From: Christiangramia sediminis
Lineage (GTDB): Bacteria; Bacteroidota; Bacteroidia; Flavobacteriales; Flavobacteriaceae
Reading direction: 5' to 3'
DNA length: 64,000 nt
NCBI RefSeq assembly: GCF_020552705.1
Contig: NZ_JAJBZG010000005.1
Coordinates: forward strand, 1 to 64,000
Of the stretch, positions 16,810-24,876 are shown one piece after another. Under the pieces are notes generated by a model. It did no database searches, was not told the DNA's origin, and saw nothing but the letters and a program-made list of their open reading frames with translations. Made by a program: the position numbers and the translations under genes. Numbering within the stretch: the first letter of the stretch is position 1; the number at the start of each line of letters is the position of its first letter.

Positions 16810-17508
16810 CTAAATAATTACCGCTTGAAAAAGCCCTTCAAAATGCTTTAGCAATTTTTTCTGAACTTCTTCCATATTCACCTTTTTTTGACCTAATTCA
16901 ACATTTAAGGAAGTGACAGCCTTTTCTTTGATTCCACAGGGAATAATATTGTCAAAATACCCAAGATCTGCATTCACATTTAAAGCAAAACCATGCATGG
17001 TTACCCATCTGCTGGCCCTAACGCCCATGGCACAGATTTTCCGCGCAAATGGAGTACCTACATCTAGCCATACGCCAGTCTCACCGGGACTGCGTTCAGA
17101 TTTTAATCCATATTCTGCAAGTGTAAGGATCACCGTTTCTTCAAGAAAACGCAGATATTTATGAATATCGGTAAAGAAGTTATCCAGGTCTAGAATTGGG
17201 TAGCCTACGATCTGCCCTGGTCCGTGGTAAGTGATATCTCCACCTCTATTGATCTTATAAAAAGAAGCATTCTTTGCCTTTAATTCATCTTCAGAAACCA
17301 GTAGATTGGTTGCATCCCCGCTTTTACCAAGGGTATATACATGCGGATGCTCTACAAATAATAAGTAATTTTTGGTGGGAACATCCTGCTCCTCTCTTCT
17401 ATTTTTGATCTTTAGATCAAGCGTTTGTTTGAAAAGTTCCTCCTGATAATCCCAGGTTTCCTTATAGTCTCTAATCCCTAAATTCTGTACTTCTACCTTC
17501 TTATTCAT
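16810..17508 (-). CDS. lipB: lipoyl(octanoyl) transferase
   Basis: 232 aa. It moves the octanoyl group from acyl carrier protein to lipoyl domains, the first step of lipoate biosynthesis. The family signature 'NRGGDITYHGPGQIVGYPI' lies at 87-105; the catalytic pair is Lys157 in 'ARKICAMG' and Cys191 in 'IIPCGI'. 'VEHPHVYTLGKSG' is a further substrate-loop motif. Its ATG lies 3 bp after the stop codon of the small yqaE-type gene, so the two are translationally linked in one operon. lipA is not in the window. Confidence 0.97.
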   Translation of the reverse strand: MNKKVEVQNLGIRDYKETWDYQEELFKQTLDLKIKNRREEQDVPTKNYLLFVEHPHVYTLGKSGDATNLLVSEDELKAKNASFYKINRGGDITYHGPGQIVGYPILDLDNFFTDIHKYLRFLEETVILTLAEYGLKSERSPGETGVWLDVGTPFARKICAMGVRASRWVTMHGFALNVNADLGYFDNIIPCGIKEKAVTSLNVELGQKKVNMEEVQKKLLKHFEGLFQAVII

Positions 17509-17511
17509 AAC

Positions 17512-17670
17512 CTATGACTTAGGATTGTTCAAAATGATGAGAGCAGCTATCACTCCAGGAATCCATCCAAGAAGAGTCAGTATCAAAACGATCAGGATAG
17601 AACCGCAACCTCTATCATATACGGCCAGCGGTGGGAATAGCACTGATAAAACAACTCTCCAAACACTCAT
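17512..17670 (-). CDS. YqaE/Pmp3-family small membrane protein
   Basis: 52 aa, starting MSVWRVVLSVLFPPLAVYDR and ending ALIILNNPKS. Two hydrophobic segments separated by 'YDRGCG' and the motif 'LTLLGWIPGVIAALI' match the Pmp3/YqaE (UPF0057) proteolipid family, whose eukaryotic members affect membrane potential and salt tolerance. Length and layout are typical. It is directly upstream of lipB with a 3-bp gap and is read from the minus-strand promoter at 17772. A hydrophilic plus-strand frame over the same bases is a shadow. Confidence 0.85.
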   Translation of the reverse strand: MSVWRVVLSVLFPPLAVYDRGCGSILIVLILTLLGWIPGVIAALIILNNPKS

Positions 17671-17771
17671 TAAAAGTAAATTTTCATCTGTTTATACTTT
17701 TTTTAAAGGCCAGATGCAATTCGCCAATCAACATTCTTTGTAAACTCAAGACTTTTATAGCTCATTTCATG

Positions 17772-17779
17772 CAAAGATA
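17772..17779 (-). promoter_or_regulatory. -7 box for the yqaE-lipB operon
   Basis: Minus strand TATCTTTG followed by CA, the standard Bacteroidota -7 element, about 100 bp before the yqaE ATG. No TTG is seen at the best -33 distance. It diverges from the lysS promoter only ~30 bp away. Confidence 0.5.
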
Positions 17780-17806
17780 GAATTATTATTTCGGCTTTTA
17801 ATTGCG

Positions 17807-17837
17807 TTGTACGGCAGCCTGATAGTCACTATATTTG
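17807..17837 (+). promoter_or_regulatory. lysS promoter
   Basis: TTG (17807-17809), 20-bp spacer, TATATTTG (17830-17837), then CACCCG. A textbook Bacteroidota promoter. Transcription should start near 17844, leaving ~27 nt before the ATG at 17871. Confidence 0.8.
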
Positions 17838-17870
17838 CACCCGCATTGTTGAATGCATAAAAAAAATTAT

Positions 17871-19562
17871 ATGCAGCAGTTATCAGAACAGGAACAGATT
17901 AGAAGAGAGAAATTAACGGCGATAAGAAAAGCCGGTATCAATCCATATCCTGCCGATCTATTTCCGGTAGACCATACTACCGCGAATATTAAGGAGAATT
18001 TTGAAGAAGGAAAAAAGGTAGTGATCGCCGGTCGGTTGATGTCACGTAGAATTCAGGGAAAGGCATCTTTTGCTGAACTTCAGGACTCTAAAGGCAAGAT
18101 CCAGGTTTACTTTAACAGGGATGAAATTTGTACTGGCGAGGATAAATCGAAGTACAACGATTTCTATAAAAAATTGCTGGATATAGGTGATTTTATCGGT
18201 CTTGAAGGAGAGCTTTTCAAAACCCAGGTGGGAGAAATGACCGTCATGGTGAAAGATTTTCATCTTTTAAGTAAGGCACTAAGACCCTTACCACTTCCAA
18301 AAACTGATAAAGAAGGAAATACACATGACGGATTTAACGATCCAGAACAGAGATATCGTCAGCGCTATGCAGATCTTGCGGTAAACCCTAAGGTTAAGGA
18401 GATCTTCGTGAAGCGAACAAAATTGTTCAACGCTATGCGAAACTTCTTTAATGAAAGAGAATATTTTGAAGTAGAGACCCCAATTCTACAGTCAATTCCC
18501 GGAGGAGCTGCGGCAAGACCTTTTGTTACTCATCACAATGCCCTGGATATCCCTTTATACCTTAGGATTGCGAATGAACTTTATTTAAAAAGATTGATCG
18601 TTGGTGGATTTGATGGTGTGTATGAATTCTCTAAAAACTTCAGAAATGAAGGAATGGACAGAACTCATAATCCAGAATTTACAGCCATGGAGATCTATGT
18701 AGCCTACAAGGACTACAACTGGATGATGGAGTTTACTGAACAGTTGCTGGAGCATTGTGCGATAGCAGTAAATGGCACTACAGATGCTACTTTTGGAGAA
18801 CATAAGATTAATTTCAAAGCTCCCTATAAGCGTCTTAGCATGACCGATGCAATTATTGAGTTCACTGGCTTCGATATCACTGGCAAATCTGAAAAAGAAC
18901 TTTACGAAGCTGCTAAAAGCATGGATATTGAAGTAGACGAAACTATGGGTAAAGGAAAACTTATAGATGAGATCTTTGGAGAAAAATGTGAAGGGAAATT
19001 TATTCAGCCTACCTTCATTACAGATTATCCTAAAGAGATGAGTCCGCTTTGTAAAGAACACAGAGATAACCCTGAACTTACTGAACGTTTTGAACTTATG
19101 GTCTGCGGAAAAGAGATCGCAAATGCTTATTCTGAGCTTAATGACCCTCTTGACCAAAGAGAGCGTTTTGAAGACCAATTAAAACTTTCAGAAAAGGGAG
19201 ACGACGAGGCGATGTTCATCGACAATGACTTTCTTAGAGCCCTTGAATACGGAATGCCTCCAACATCGGGACTGGGTATAGGCATGGATAGATTGATCAT
19301 GTTCTTAACAAATAAACAATCTATTCAGGAAGTTTTATTCTTCCCGCAAATGAAGCCGGAGAAAAAAGCGGTAGAATTAAATGAAGAGGAAAAGGAAGTT
19401 TATAAACTTCTGAAAAATGATGAAGTTCATATCTTGGATACTATTAAAGAACAATCCGGGCTAAGTAATAAGAAATGGGATAAAGCCATTAAATCATTGA
19501 GAAAACATAAGATGATAGATGTTTTTAAAGAAGGAGAGACCTTAAGTATAAAAATCTTCTAA
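17871..19562 (+). CDS. lysS: lysyl-tRNA synthetase, class II
   Basis: 563 aa from the ATG at 17871 (MQQLSEQEQIRREKL, the usual family start); an ATG six codons earlier lies almost on the predicted transcription start. It charges tRNA-Lys in the cytosol. OB-fold anticodon domain about 55-145 ('VVIAGRLMSRRIQGKASFAELQD'), motif 1 region 'FFNEREYFEVETPILQ', motif 2 'FRNEGMDRTHNPEFTAMEIY', motif 3 'GLGIGMDRLIMFLTN'. After 'VLFFPQMKPEK' there is a ~65-residue C-terminal extension (to 'GETLSIKIF') absent from the E. coli enzyme; it looks like a small helical or winged-helix domain. Followed by a terminator, so monocistronic. Confidence 0.98.
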   Translation: MQQLSEQEQIRREKLTAIRKAGINPYPADLFPVDHTTANIKENFEEGKKVVIAGRLMSRRIQGKASFAELQDSKGKIQVYFNRDEICTGEDKSKYNDFYKKLLDIGDFIGLEGELFKTQVGEMTVMVKDFHLLSKALRPLPLPKTDKEGNTHDGFNDPEQRYRQRYADLAVNPKVKEIFVKRTKLFNAMRNFFNEREYFEVETPILQSIPGGAAARPFVTHHNALDIPLYLRIANELYLKRLIVGGFDGVYEFSKNFRNEGMDRTHNPEFTAMEIYVAYKDYNWMMEFTEQLLEHCAIAVNGTTDATFGEHKINFKAPYKRLSMTDAIIEFTGFDITGKSEKELYEAAKSMDIEVDETMGKGKLIDEIFGEKCEGKFIQPTFITDYPKEMSPLCKEHRDNPELTERFELMVCGKEIANAYSELNDPLDQRERFEDQLKLSEKGDDEAMFIDNDFLRALEYGMPPTSGLGIGMDRLIMFLTNKQSIQEVLFFPQMKPEKKAVELNEEEKEVYKLLKNDEVHILDTIKEQSGLSNKKWDKAIKSLRKHKMIDVFKEGETLSIKIF

Positions 19563-19585
19563 TTAGATTGGAATATTAAATTGAT

Positions 19586-19614
19586 AAAAGCCCTGTTCTC
19601 ACAGGGCTTTTTTT
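19586..19614 (+). terminator. lysS terminator
   Basis: AAAGCCCTG-ttct-CACAGGGCTTTTTTT: strong stem with T run, 25 bp after the lysS stop. Confidence 0.88.
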
Positions 19615-19771
19615 ATTAATCCCTGCAAACCAACATAGGTTTTAACATTTTTCACTTTAAACCATTTAGATTATTATCAGTCAAACGACTACCAAACCGG
19701 TGGATCTTTTAACTTTCAATTAAATTGCCACCCTAATTAAATTCAGTTATTCACCAAATAATTACTTTTTT

Positions 19772-22264
19772 ATGATCAAGAAACAAAGTTTCAGGCTAAT
19801 GCTTGTAGCCCTTTCTTTGTCTGTTTCCAGCTGTGCAGTTTTTCAACCGGAAACAAAATCTTCAGAAAGCACTAAAAACGGCGAAAGTGAAGAGAAGAAA
19901 GACGGAGACTTAAAACCCTACGCAAAAGTTATCACCAAGGATGCTAAAAGTGATAAGGGACTTTTCACAGTTCACGAAGTAGATAATAAATATTTCTACG
20001 AAATTCCGGACAGTCTTTTTAACCGCGAAATGCTTACCGTAACTAGAATTGCCAAAACCGCTAGCGGAATTGGATTTGGTGGAGGTAAACAGAACACACA
20101 AGTGCACAGATGGCAGAAAAAAGGAAATAAAGTACTTCTTAGAGTAGTTTCCTATGACATTTACGCCGCAGATACACTTCCAGTACATGAGGCAGTTGTA
20201 AATTCTAATTTTGAACCGATCGTTCAATCTTTCGATATTAAAACTGTGGGGAAAGATTCAATTTCAAAATCCACGGTGATCGAAGTAACCGATCTTTACA
20301 CTAAAGATGTCCAGGCGCTTGGACTGCCAGACAGAACCAGAAAAGAATACAAAGTTTCAAGATTAGACGAAAGCAGGTCTTATATCGATACCATTAGAAG
20401 TTATCCTGAGAACATCGAAATAAGACACGTAAAAACCTATAATGCCGGTGAACCACCTTCGAATGAAAGTTTGGGATCTATCTCTCTTGAATTCAGTAAT
20501 TCCATGATCCTTCTTCCAAAGGTTCCGATGGAAAGAAGATATTTCGACGAACGTGTAGGCTGGTTTACTACAGAACAAACAGATTATGGCTTAGAAGCTC
20601 AAAAGAGTGAGACTATTGAATATCTTGACCGTTGGAGACTTGAAGTTAAAGACGAGGATATGGAGAAGTTCAAAAATGGAGAACTTGTTGAGCCAAAAGA
20701 ACAGATCGTTTACTATATAGACCGTGCTACCCCTAAGCAATGGGTGCCATTTATCAAGCAAGGGATCGAAGACTGGCAGGTAGCTTTTGAAGAGGCTGGT
20801 TTTAAAAATGCGATTATCGCAAAAGACGCGCCTACCAAAGAAGAAGATCCAGACTGGAGCCCGGAAGACGTTAGATATTCTGTAGTTAGATATCTGGCTT
20901 CTCCTATACCAAATGCTAACGGACCTCACGTGAGTGATCCTAGATCTGGTGAAATTTTAGAATCTGATATCAACTGGTATCATAATGTAATGACCCTGCT
21001 TAGAAACTGGTTCTTTGTACAAACTGCAGCTATCAACGAAGATGCTCAGAGTGTTGCTTTTAAAGATGAAGTAATGGGGAGATTGATCCGTTTTGTATCT
21101 TCTCACGAGGTTGGTCACACCTTAGGTTTACCTCATAACATGGGAAGTAGTGTTGCTTACCCTGTTGAGAAACTTAGAGATCCAGAATTCACGAAAGAAT
21201 TTGGAACAGCTCCTTCTATCATGGATTATGCTCGTTTCAATTATATCGCGCAACCAGAAGATGGAGACGTTGCTTTAATGCCTGAAATTGGGGTCTATGA
21301 TAAATATGCAATTAAATGGGGTTATAAGCCAATTCCTGGAAAAACAGCGAAAGAAGAAAAGTCAGTTCTTGATGAGTGGATCCTGGAACATGCAGGAGAT
21401 GCTAAATATCGCTTCGGAAGACAGCAAGGAAACGTAATCGACCCTAGTTCTCAGACTGAAGATCTTGGTGATGATGCGATGCTGGCAAGTGAATACGGGA
21501 TCAAGAATTTAAAGAGAATTGTACCTAAGCTAATTGAGTGGACTGCCGAAGACGGAAAAGATTATGAAGATCTTGACGATCTTTACGGCCAGGTATTATC
21601 TCAGTATAACCGATACATGGGACACGTTGCCGCTAATATTGGTGGTGTTTACGAAGAGTACAAAACCTATGATCAGGAAGGTGCCGTATATACTCACGTA
21701 GATGCTGAAAAGCAGAAAAGAGCTATGGAGTTCTTAAACGATGAACTTTTTGAAACTCCCGAATGGATGATCAATCAGGAAATCTTCAATAAGATAGAGT
21801 TCGACGGTAATATTGAACGTATAAGATCTATGCAACAGAGATCTCTTAATAACATCCTTGATTTCGGAAGAATGGCGAGATTGATGGAGAATGAAGAGAT
21901 CAATGGTGATGAAGCTTATTCCTTAATGGATATGATGACAGATCTTAGAAGAGGTATCTGGAGCGAAGTATATAATGGTAGAACCATAGATCGTTACCGT
22001 AGAAATCTTCAGCGTGCTTATGTTGAAAGAATGGAATTCTTAATGACCGAAGAGCAGGATGAGATTCCGGCAAGATGGAGAAGCTGGATTACAAGAAGTA
22101 ATGTTAATGTTTCTCAGAGTGATATAAGACCAATAGTTCGAGGAGAATTGAACACATTACAGAGACAATTGAGGAATTCTGTAAATTCTGGTGATCAGCT
22201 TACCCGTTACCACAAGCAGGATCTTTTAAAAAGAATAGATCTTATACTGAATCCAGTTAAATAG
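19772..22264 (+). CDS. exported zinc-dependent metalloprotease (lipoprotein)
   Basis: 830 aa. Lipobox 'LSVSSC' with Cys21, then a Ser/Glu/Lys-rich linker. The catalytic zinc site 'SSHEVGHTLGLPHNMG' is near residue 445 and fits HExxHxxGxxH of metzincin-like enzymes; a Met-turn candidate 'APSIMDYARFNYIA' follows. The N-terminal ~200 residues ('YFYEIPDSLFNREMLTVTRIAKT') and the C-terminal half match the layout of the Bacteroidota DUF5117/DUF4953 metalloproteases. The enzyme should sit on the membrane facing the periplasm or outside. Single gene between two terminators; target proteins unknown. Confidence 0.9.
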   Translation: MIKKQSFRLMLVALSLSVSSCAVFQPETKSSESTKNGESEEKKDGDLKPYAKVITKDAKSDKGLFTVHEVDNKYFYEIPDSLFNREMLTVTRIAKTASGIGFGGGKQNTQVHRWQKKGNKVLLRVVSYDIYAADTLPVHEAVVNSNFEPIVQSFDIKTVGKDSISKSTVIEVTDLYTKDVQALGLPDRTRKEYKVSRLDESRSYIDTIRSYPENIEIRHVKTYNAGEPPSNESLGSISLEFSNSMILLPKVPMERRYFDERVGWFTTEQTDYGLEAQKSETIEYLDRWRLEVKDEDMEKFKNGELVEPKEQIVYYIDRATPKQWVPFIKQGIEDWQVAFEEAGFKNAIIAKDAPTKEEDPDWSPEDVRYSVVRYLASPIPNANGPHVSDPRSGEILESDINWYHNVMTLLRNWFFVQTAAINEDAQSVAFKDEVMGRLIRFVSSHEVGHTLGLPHNMGSSVAYPVEKLRDPEFTKEFGTAPSIMDYARFNYIAQPEDGDVALMPEIGVYDKYAIKWGYKPIPGKTAKEEKSVLDEWILEHAGDAKYRFGRQQGNVIDPSSQTEDLGDDAMLASEYGIKNLKRIVPKLIEWTAEDGKDYEDLDDLYGQVLSQYNRYMGHVAANIGGVYEEYKTYDQEGAVYTHVDAEKQKRAMEFLNDELFETPEWMINQEIFNKIEFDGNIERIRSMQQRSLNNILDFGRMARLMENEEINGDEAYSLMDMMTDLRRGIWSEVYNGRTIDRYRRNLQRAYVERMEFLMTEEQDEIPARWRSWITRSNVNVSQSDIRPIVRGELNTLQRQLRNSVNSGDQLTRYHKQDLLKRIDLILNPVK

Positions 22265-22287
22265 ATCTTTAAAAAACCCTACTTTTT

Positions 22288-22323
22288 TAAAAGCTATCGT
22301 TGTTACAACGGTAGCTTTTTTTT
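22288..22323 (+). terminator. terminator of the metalloprotease gene
   Basis: AAAAGCTATCGTTG-tta-CAACGGTAGCTTTT followed by a T run; one G-T pair in an otherwise perfect stem. Confidence 0.88.
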
Positions 22324-22392
22324 GTTAAAGCATTGCTGATTTTAAGCCACATAGATTAATTTTAAGTAGGTGTAATTCTAAAAATCAGAGTG

Positions 22393-22869
22393 ATGAAACA
22401 GATGCGTATAATTTTAGTTCTTGTATTTATTTCAGTTGGCGCATTTGCCCAGGGAGATAAAAAAGACAAAATGGAAAAACAGCATAAGACCCATAAGATG
22501 AGTGCTGATATAGATAATGAGGCGCATGCAATGATGTATGCCGATAAAATGACCACCCGCCTAAATTTAAGCCTGGAGCAGAAAGAACAGATTAAGCAGG
22601 CACAAATGAAGAGATTGGAAAGTCAAAAAGAAATGATGGCTGAGATGATGAACGAAAGTGGAAATAGGGGATCTGACAATGCTGAAATGAAAGAAGAAAG
22701 AATGAAGATTCAGGAGGATTTCAAGGGAGAAATGAAAGATATTCTGACCTCTGAACAGTATAAAAAATGGGAGCCCATGCATGAAAGAGATATGAAAATG
22801 CATGGAAAGATGAAAAATAAGGAAAAGAATAACAATCTGAACAAAGATAAAGACGATTCAGATTACTAA
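22393..22869 (+). CDS. periplasmic Spy/CpxP-like protein, Met- and His-rich
   Basis: 158 aa from the ATG at 22393 (a GTG just before it is less likely). Signal peptide to 'GAFAQ'. The body is all-helical and charged with two LTxxQ-like units ('LNLSLEQKEQIKQ' and 'DILTSEQYKKWEPM'), the hallmark of the Spy/CpxP family of envelope-stress chaperones. It is rich in Met and His ('MEKQHKTHKMS', 'MHERDMKMHGKMKN'), suggesting metal contact; the copper island starts 500 bp downstream on the other strand. It may be co-transcribed with the next, related gene. Confidence 0.8.
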   Translation: MKQMRIILVLVFISVGAFAQGDKKDKMEKQHKTHKMSADIDNEAHAMMYADKMTTRLNLSLEQKEQIKQAQMKRLESQKEMMAEMMNESGNRGSDNAEMKEERMKIQEDFKGEMKDILTSEQYKKWEPMHERDMKMHGKMKNKEKNNNLNKDKDDSDY

Positions 22870-22965
22870 TCTGAGATACCCATAATAAACAGGACTTTTG
22901 ATCCTTTATTTTTAAATTTTTGTGTTTTCACAAATCAAATAACCACAAGCTTAAAACTAAGAAGA

Positions 22966-23325
22966 ATGAAAAAATTGATCACAGCGATATTTCTTTTGTT
23001 AAGTATTACGGTCTTCGCGCAGGAAAAAGAAAGCCGCCGAGCTGATATTTCTGAAGACGAAATGGCGACACTTAGGGCTAAAAGATTAGCAATGCAATTG
23101 GATCTTAACGTGGAACAGCAGGAAAAACTTAAACTATTCTTTGCCAAAAGAATGGAATCCAATAAAGAGCTCAGGCAAGAAAGACAGAAGATGCGCGAGG
23201 AGCGAATGGAGATGACCGAAAAACAAAAAGCGGAATTACGTGAGATTCTTACTGAAGAGCAATATTTAAAATGGGAACAACTTCAGGAAAAAAGGCGAAA
23301 AGGAAGACAGCCTCCTAAGAATTAA
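22966..23325 (+). CDS. small periplasmic Spy/CpxP-like protein
   Basis: 119 aa. Signal peptide 'MKKLITAIFLLLSITVFAQ'. Same layout as the preceding gene: 'LDLNVEQQEKLKLFF' and 'EILTEEQYLKWEQLQEK' are the two LTxxQ-type units; the protein is helical, Arg/Glu-rich and ends in a basic tail (RRKGRQPPKN). It lacks the Met/His richness of its neighbour. It is probably a paralogue produced by tandem duplication. No sensor kinase is adjacent, so control by envelope stress cannot be shown from the sequence. Confidence 0.78.
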   Translation: MKKLITAIFLLLSITVFAQEKESRRADISEDEMATLRAKRLAMQLDLNVEQQEKLKLFFAKRMESNKELRQERQKMREERMEMTEKQKAELREILTEEQYLKWEQLQEKRRKGRQPPKN

Positions 23326-23363
23326 AGAAAGAATTAAGTCTCATATTTTAATTGTTTATTAGG

Positions 23364-23388
23364 AAAAGGACCGGGAAAGGTCCTTTTT
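23364..23388. terminator. bidirectional terminator
   Basis: AAAAGGACC-gggaaa-GGTCCTTTTT between the converging Spy-like gene and the permease. Its right arm overlaps the last two bases of the permease stop region. Confidence 0.8.
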
Positions 23389-24616
23389 AATTTAAAAAGA
23401 ATTTTACGAGCAAACCTCCTGCTAGCCATATATAGCATGCAAAAGCAAGATATTTCAAGGTGTTTTCTAAAGTTTTACTCTTAGGTGCCATTTCTTTCAT
23501 GAACATTACATCATCTCTTTTAAAGAACCCCAGGTATAACATAAATCCTGAAATCGCGAGAAAAGCCATATTCAGCCAGAAAGTATAATTAATTTTAAAG
23601 TACTGGGTATTCTGAATTTTAACGGAAGACGGATCGGGTAAAGCACCAAAAAGATCAAATCCATAATGTAAAAGCAGCGAGGCTCCAATTAGGGAGATAA
23701 ATAAAGGGAACAGGATAAAAAAGCTCATTTTCCATCCATAATATTTCGCATTGATCCTAAGTATAGGAAAAACCACTAGATCACTAAAAATAAAAGCCAT
23801 AACCCCGGCAAAACTGACTCCCTTCCCAAATAATAATGCTGCCAGAGGAATATTTCCCATAGAGCCAATAAAAGTGATAAAGGCCACTAGGGGACCAACG
23901 ATAATATGTTCTAGAATGGTGAAAAATCCGAAATTGGTATTTCCCTGTCCGCTATTGATAAAAAGTGTCTGAAAAAAAGAATCGGGAATAAAAGCAGCTA
24001 CTATCCCGGCTATGGTAAAACCAACGGTTACATCTTTCCATACCATTTTCCACTCCATCCCATACTGCTGAGAAACTTTGGCCCAGCTGGTTTCCGATTT
24101 CATCTTTTTCTTCCAGGATTTATCTGAATTTTCATCGTCATCATCTTCGCTCTCCAATCTTTCTCTCGCCTTTTTAATAAGCTTTTTTGGGTTGATCACC
24201 CGTATCAACAACCAGCTGATGAGAATCAGGATAATCCCTCCTACATATTCTCCCACTACAAATTGCCAGCCCAGAAAGATTGAAATAATGATCCCTAATT
24301 CAATAACCAGGTTCGTGGATGCAAGTAAAAAAGCAATTGAAGAGACAAAACTCGCTCCCTTTTTAAACAGACTTTTGGTGGAAGCCAGAGCGGCGAAACT
24401 ACAGGAGCTACTAATAAAACCAAAAAAAATTCCTAATAATAAACCCTTGGATTCTTCTTTACCCATGGTTTCCTGCATTTTCTTTTCGGTCACAAAAACC
24501 TGGATACAGCTACTTATTACATAACCCAGCGCGAAAGCCCATAAGGCCATCCAGAAAAATCCGGTAGTTGTATAAGCTGCTTCGCCCCATTTGCTTAAAA
24601 AGTCATTCATAATCAA
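23387..24616 (-). CDS. ArsP-type permease (DUF318 family)
   Basis: 409 aa, start at either of two close ATGs (MIMNDF). About eight to ten hydrophobic segments in two halves, split by an acidic loop (near 150-170, ESEDDDDENSDKSWKKK). The motif 'FISSSCSFAALAS' (residues 68-80) with Cys72 is the conserved family site, repeated in a looser form 'FIGSMGNIPLAALLFGKG' in the second half. The family includes ArsP, which exports trivalent organoarsenicals, and permeases of unknown substrate in metal-resistance regions. It is the last gene of the minus-strand metal island, 260 bp after copA with palindromic repeats between, so it may have its own promoter. Confidence 0.82.
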   Translation of the reverse strand: MIMNDFLSKWGEAAYTTTGFFWMALWAFALGYVISSCIQVFVTEKKMQETMGKEESKGLLLGIFFGFISSSCSFAALASTKSLFKKGASFVSSIAFLLASTNLVIELGIIISIFLGWQFVVGEYVGGIILILISWLLIRVINPKKLIKKARERLESEDDDDENSDKSWKKKMKSETSWAKVSQQYGMEWKMVWKDVTVGFTIAGIVAAFIPDSFFQTLFINSGQGNTNFGFFTILEHIIVGPLVAFITFIGSMGNIPLAALLFGKGVSFAGVMAFIFSDLVVFPILRINAKYYGWKMSFFILFPLFISLIGASLLLHYGFDLFGALPDPSSVKIQNTQYFKINYTFWLNMAFLAISGFMLYLGFFKRDDVMFMKEMAPKSKTLENTLKYLAFACYIWLAGGLLVKFFLN

Positions 24617-24669
24617 TAATTCTAATTAATGATTCATTTGGTTTCGCTGTCCCGATATTTAAGGATGAT

Positions 24670-24690
24670 GCACTGAGCTTGTCGAAGTGC
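24670..24690. repeat. short palindromic repeat
   Basis: GCACT-gagcttgtcga-AGTGC. The core 'gagcttgtcgaagtg' is a dispersed intergenic element known from several Bacteroidota genomes. Confidence 0.5.
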
Positions 24691-24693
24691 TTT

Positions 24694-24780
24694 TGTGTTA
24701 TTTCGTTTAAGTAGAGTGGAAGAAATCTCTTTAAAAAGTACGAATTTTGATGAGATTTCTCCCACTGGTCGAAATGAGAC
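24694..24780. repeat. palindromic intergenic repeat, unit 1
   Basis: Outer arms 'gttatttcg' and 'cgaaatgagac' and inner arms GAAATCTC / GAGATTTC fold on each other. It resembles unit 2 next to it (same outer arm and the 'ctcccnctngnTCGAAATGA' end), so it is a diverged copy of the same element. Confidence 0.55.
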
Positions 24781-24793
24781 CCAATAGAATACG

Positions 24794-24870
24794 GTCATTT
24801 CGAAGGAGAAAAGCGACTGAGAAATTTATTTTTCACTTCTCTCAAAATCTCTCCCTGCGTTCGAAATGAC
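24794..24870. repeat. palindromic intergenic repeat, unit 2
   Basis: Perfect 11-bp outer inverted repeat GTCATTTCGAA (24794-24804) / TTCGAAATGAC (24860-24870) enclosing inner arms (GGAG / CTCC; TGAGAAAT / cttctctca). It ends 6 bp from the copA stop codon and could act as a transcript end or stabilising hairpin. The pattern is typical of dispersed MITE- or REP-like elements of Bacteroidota. Confidence 0.65.
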
Positions 24871-24876
24871 AATTCA

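Noticed and set aside
17525-17743. A 72-aa plus-strand frame ahead of lysS
   Set aside because: It is antisense to the 52-aa YqaE-type gene, lacks any family features, and the minus-strand frame has clear membrane segments.
18585-19178. A 197-aa frame antisense to lysS
   Set aside because: Composition is that of a reversed coding strand (Cys/His/Phe-rich, no domain); lysS is certain.
24078-24524. A 148-aa plus-strand frame over the permease gene
   Set aside because: Low-complexity Ser/Ile-rich shadow of the acidic and hydrophobic parts of the permease; no start signal.
24694-24870. CRISPR-like array
   Set aside because: Only two diverged palindromic units with no spacers of even length; they are better explained as dispersed intergenic repeats.
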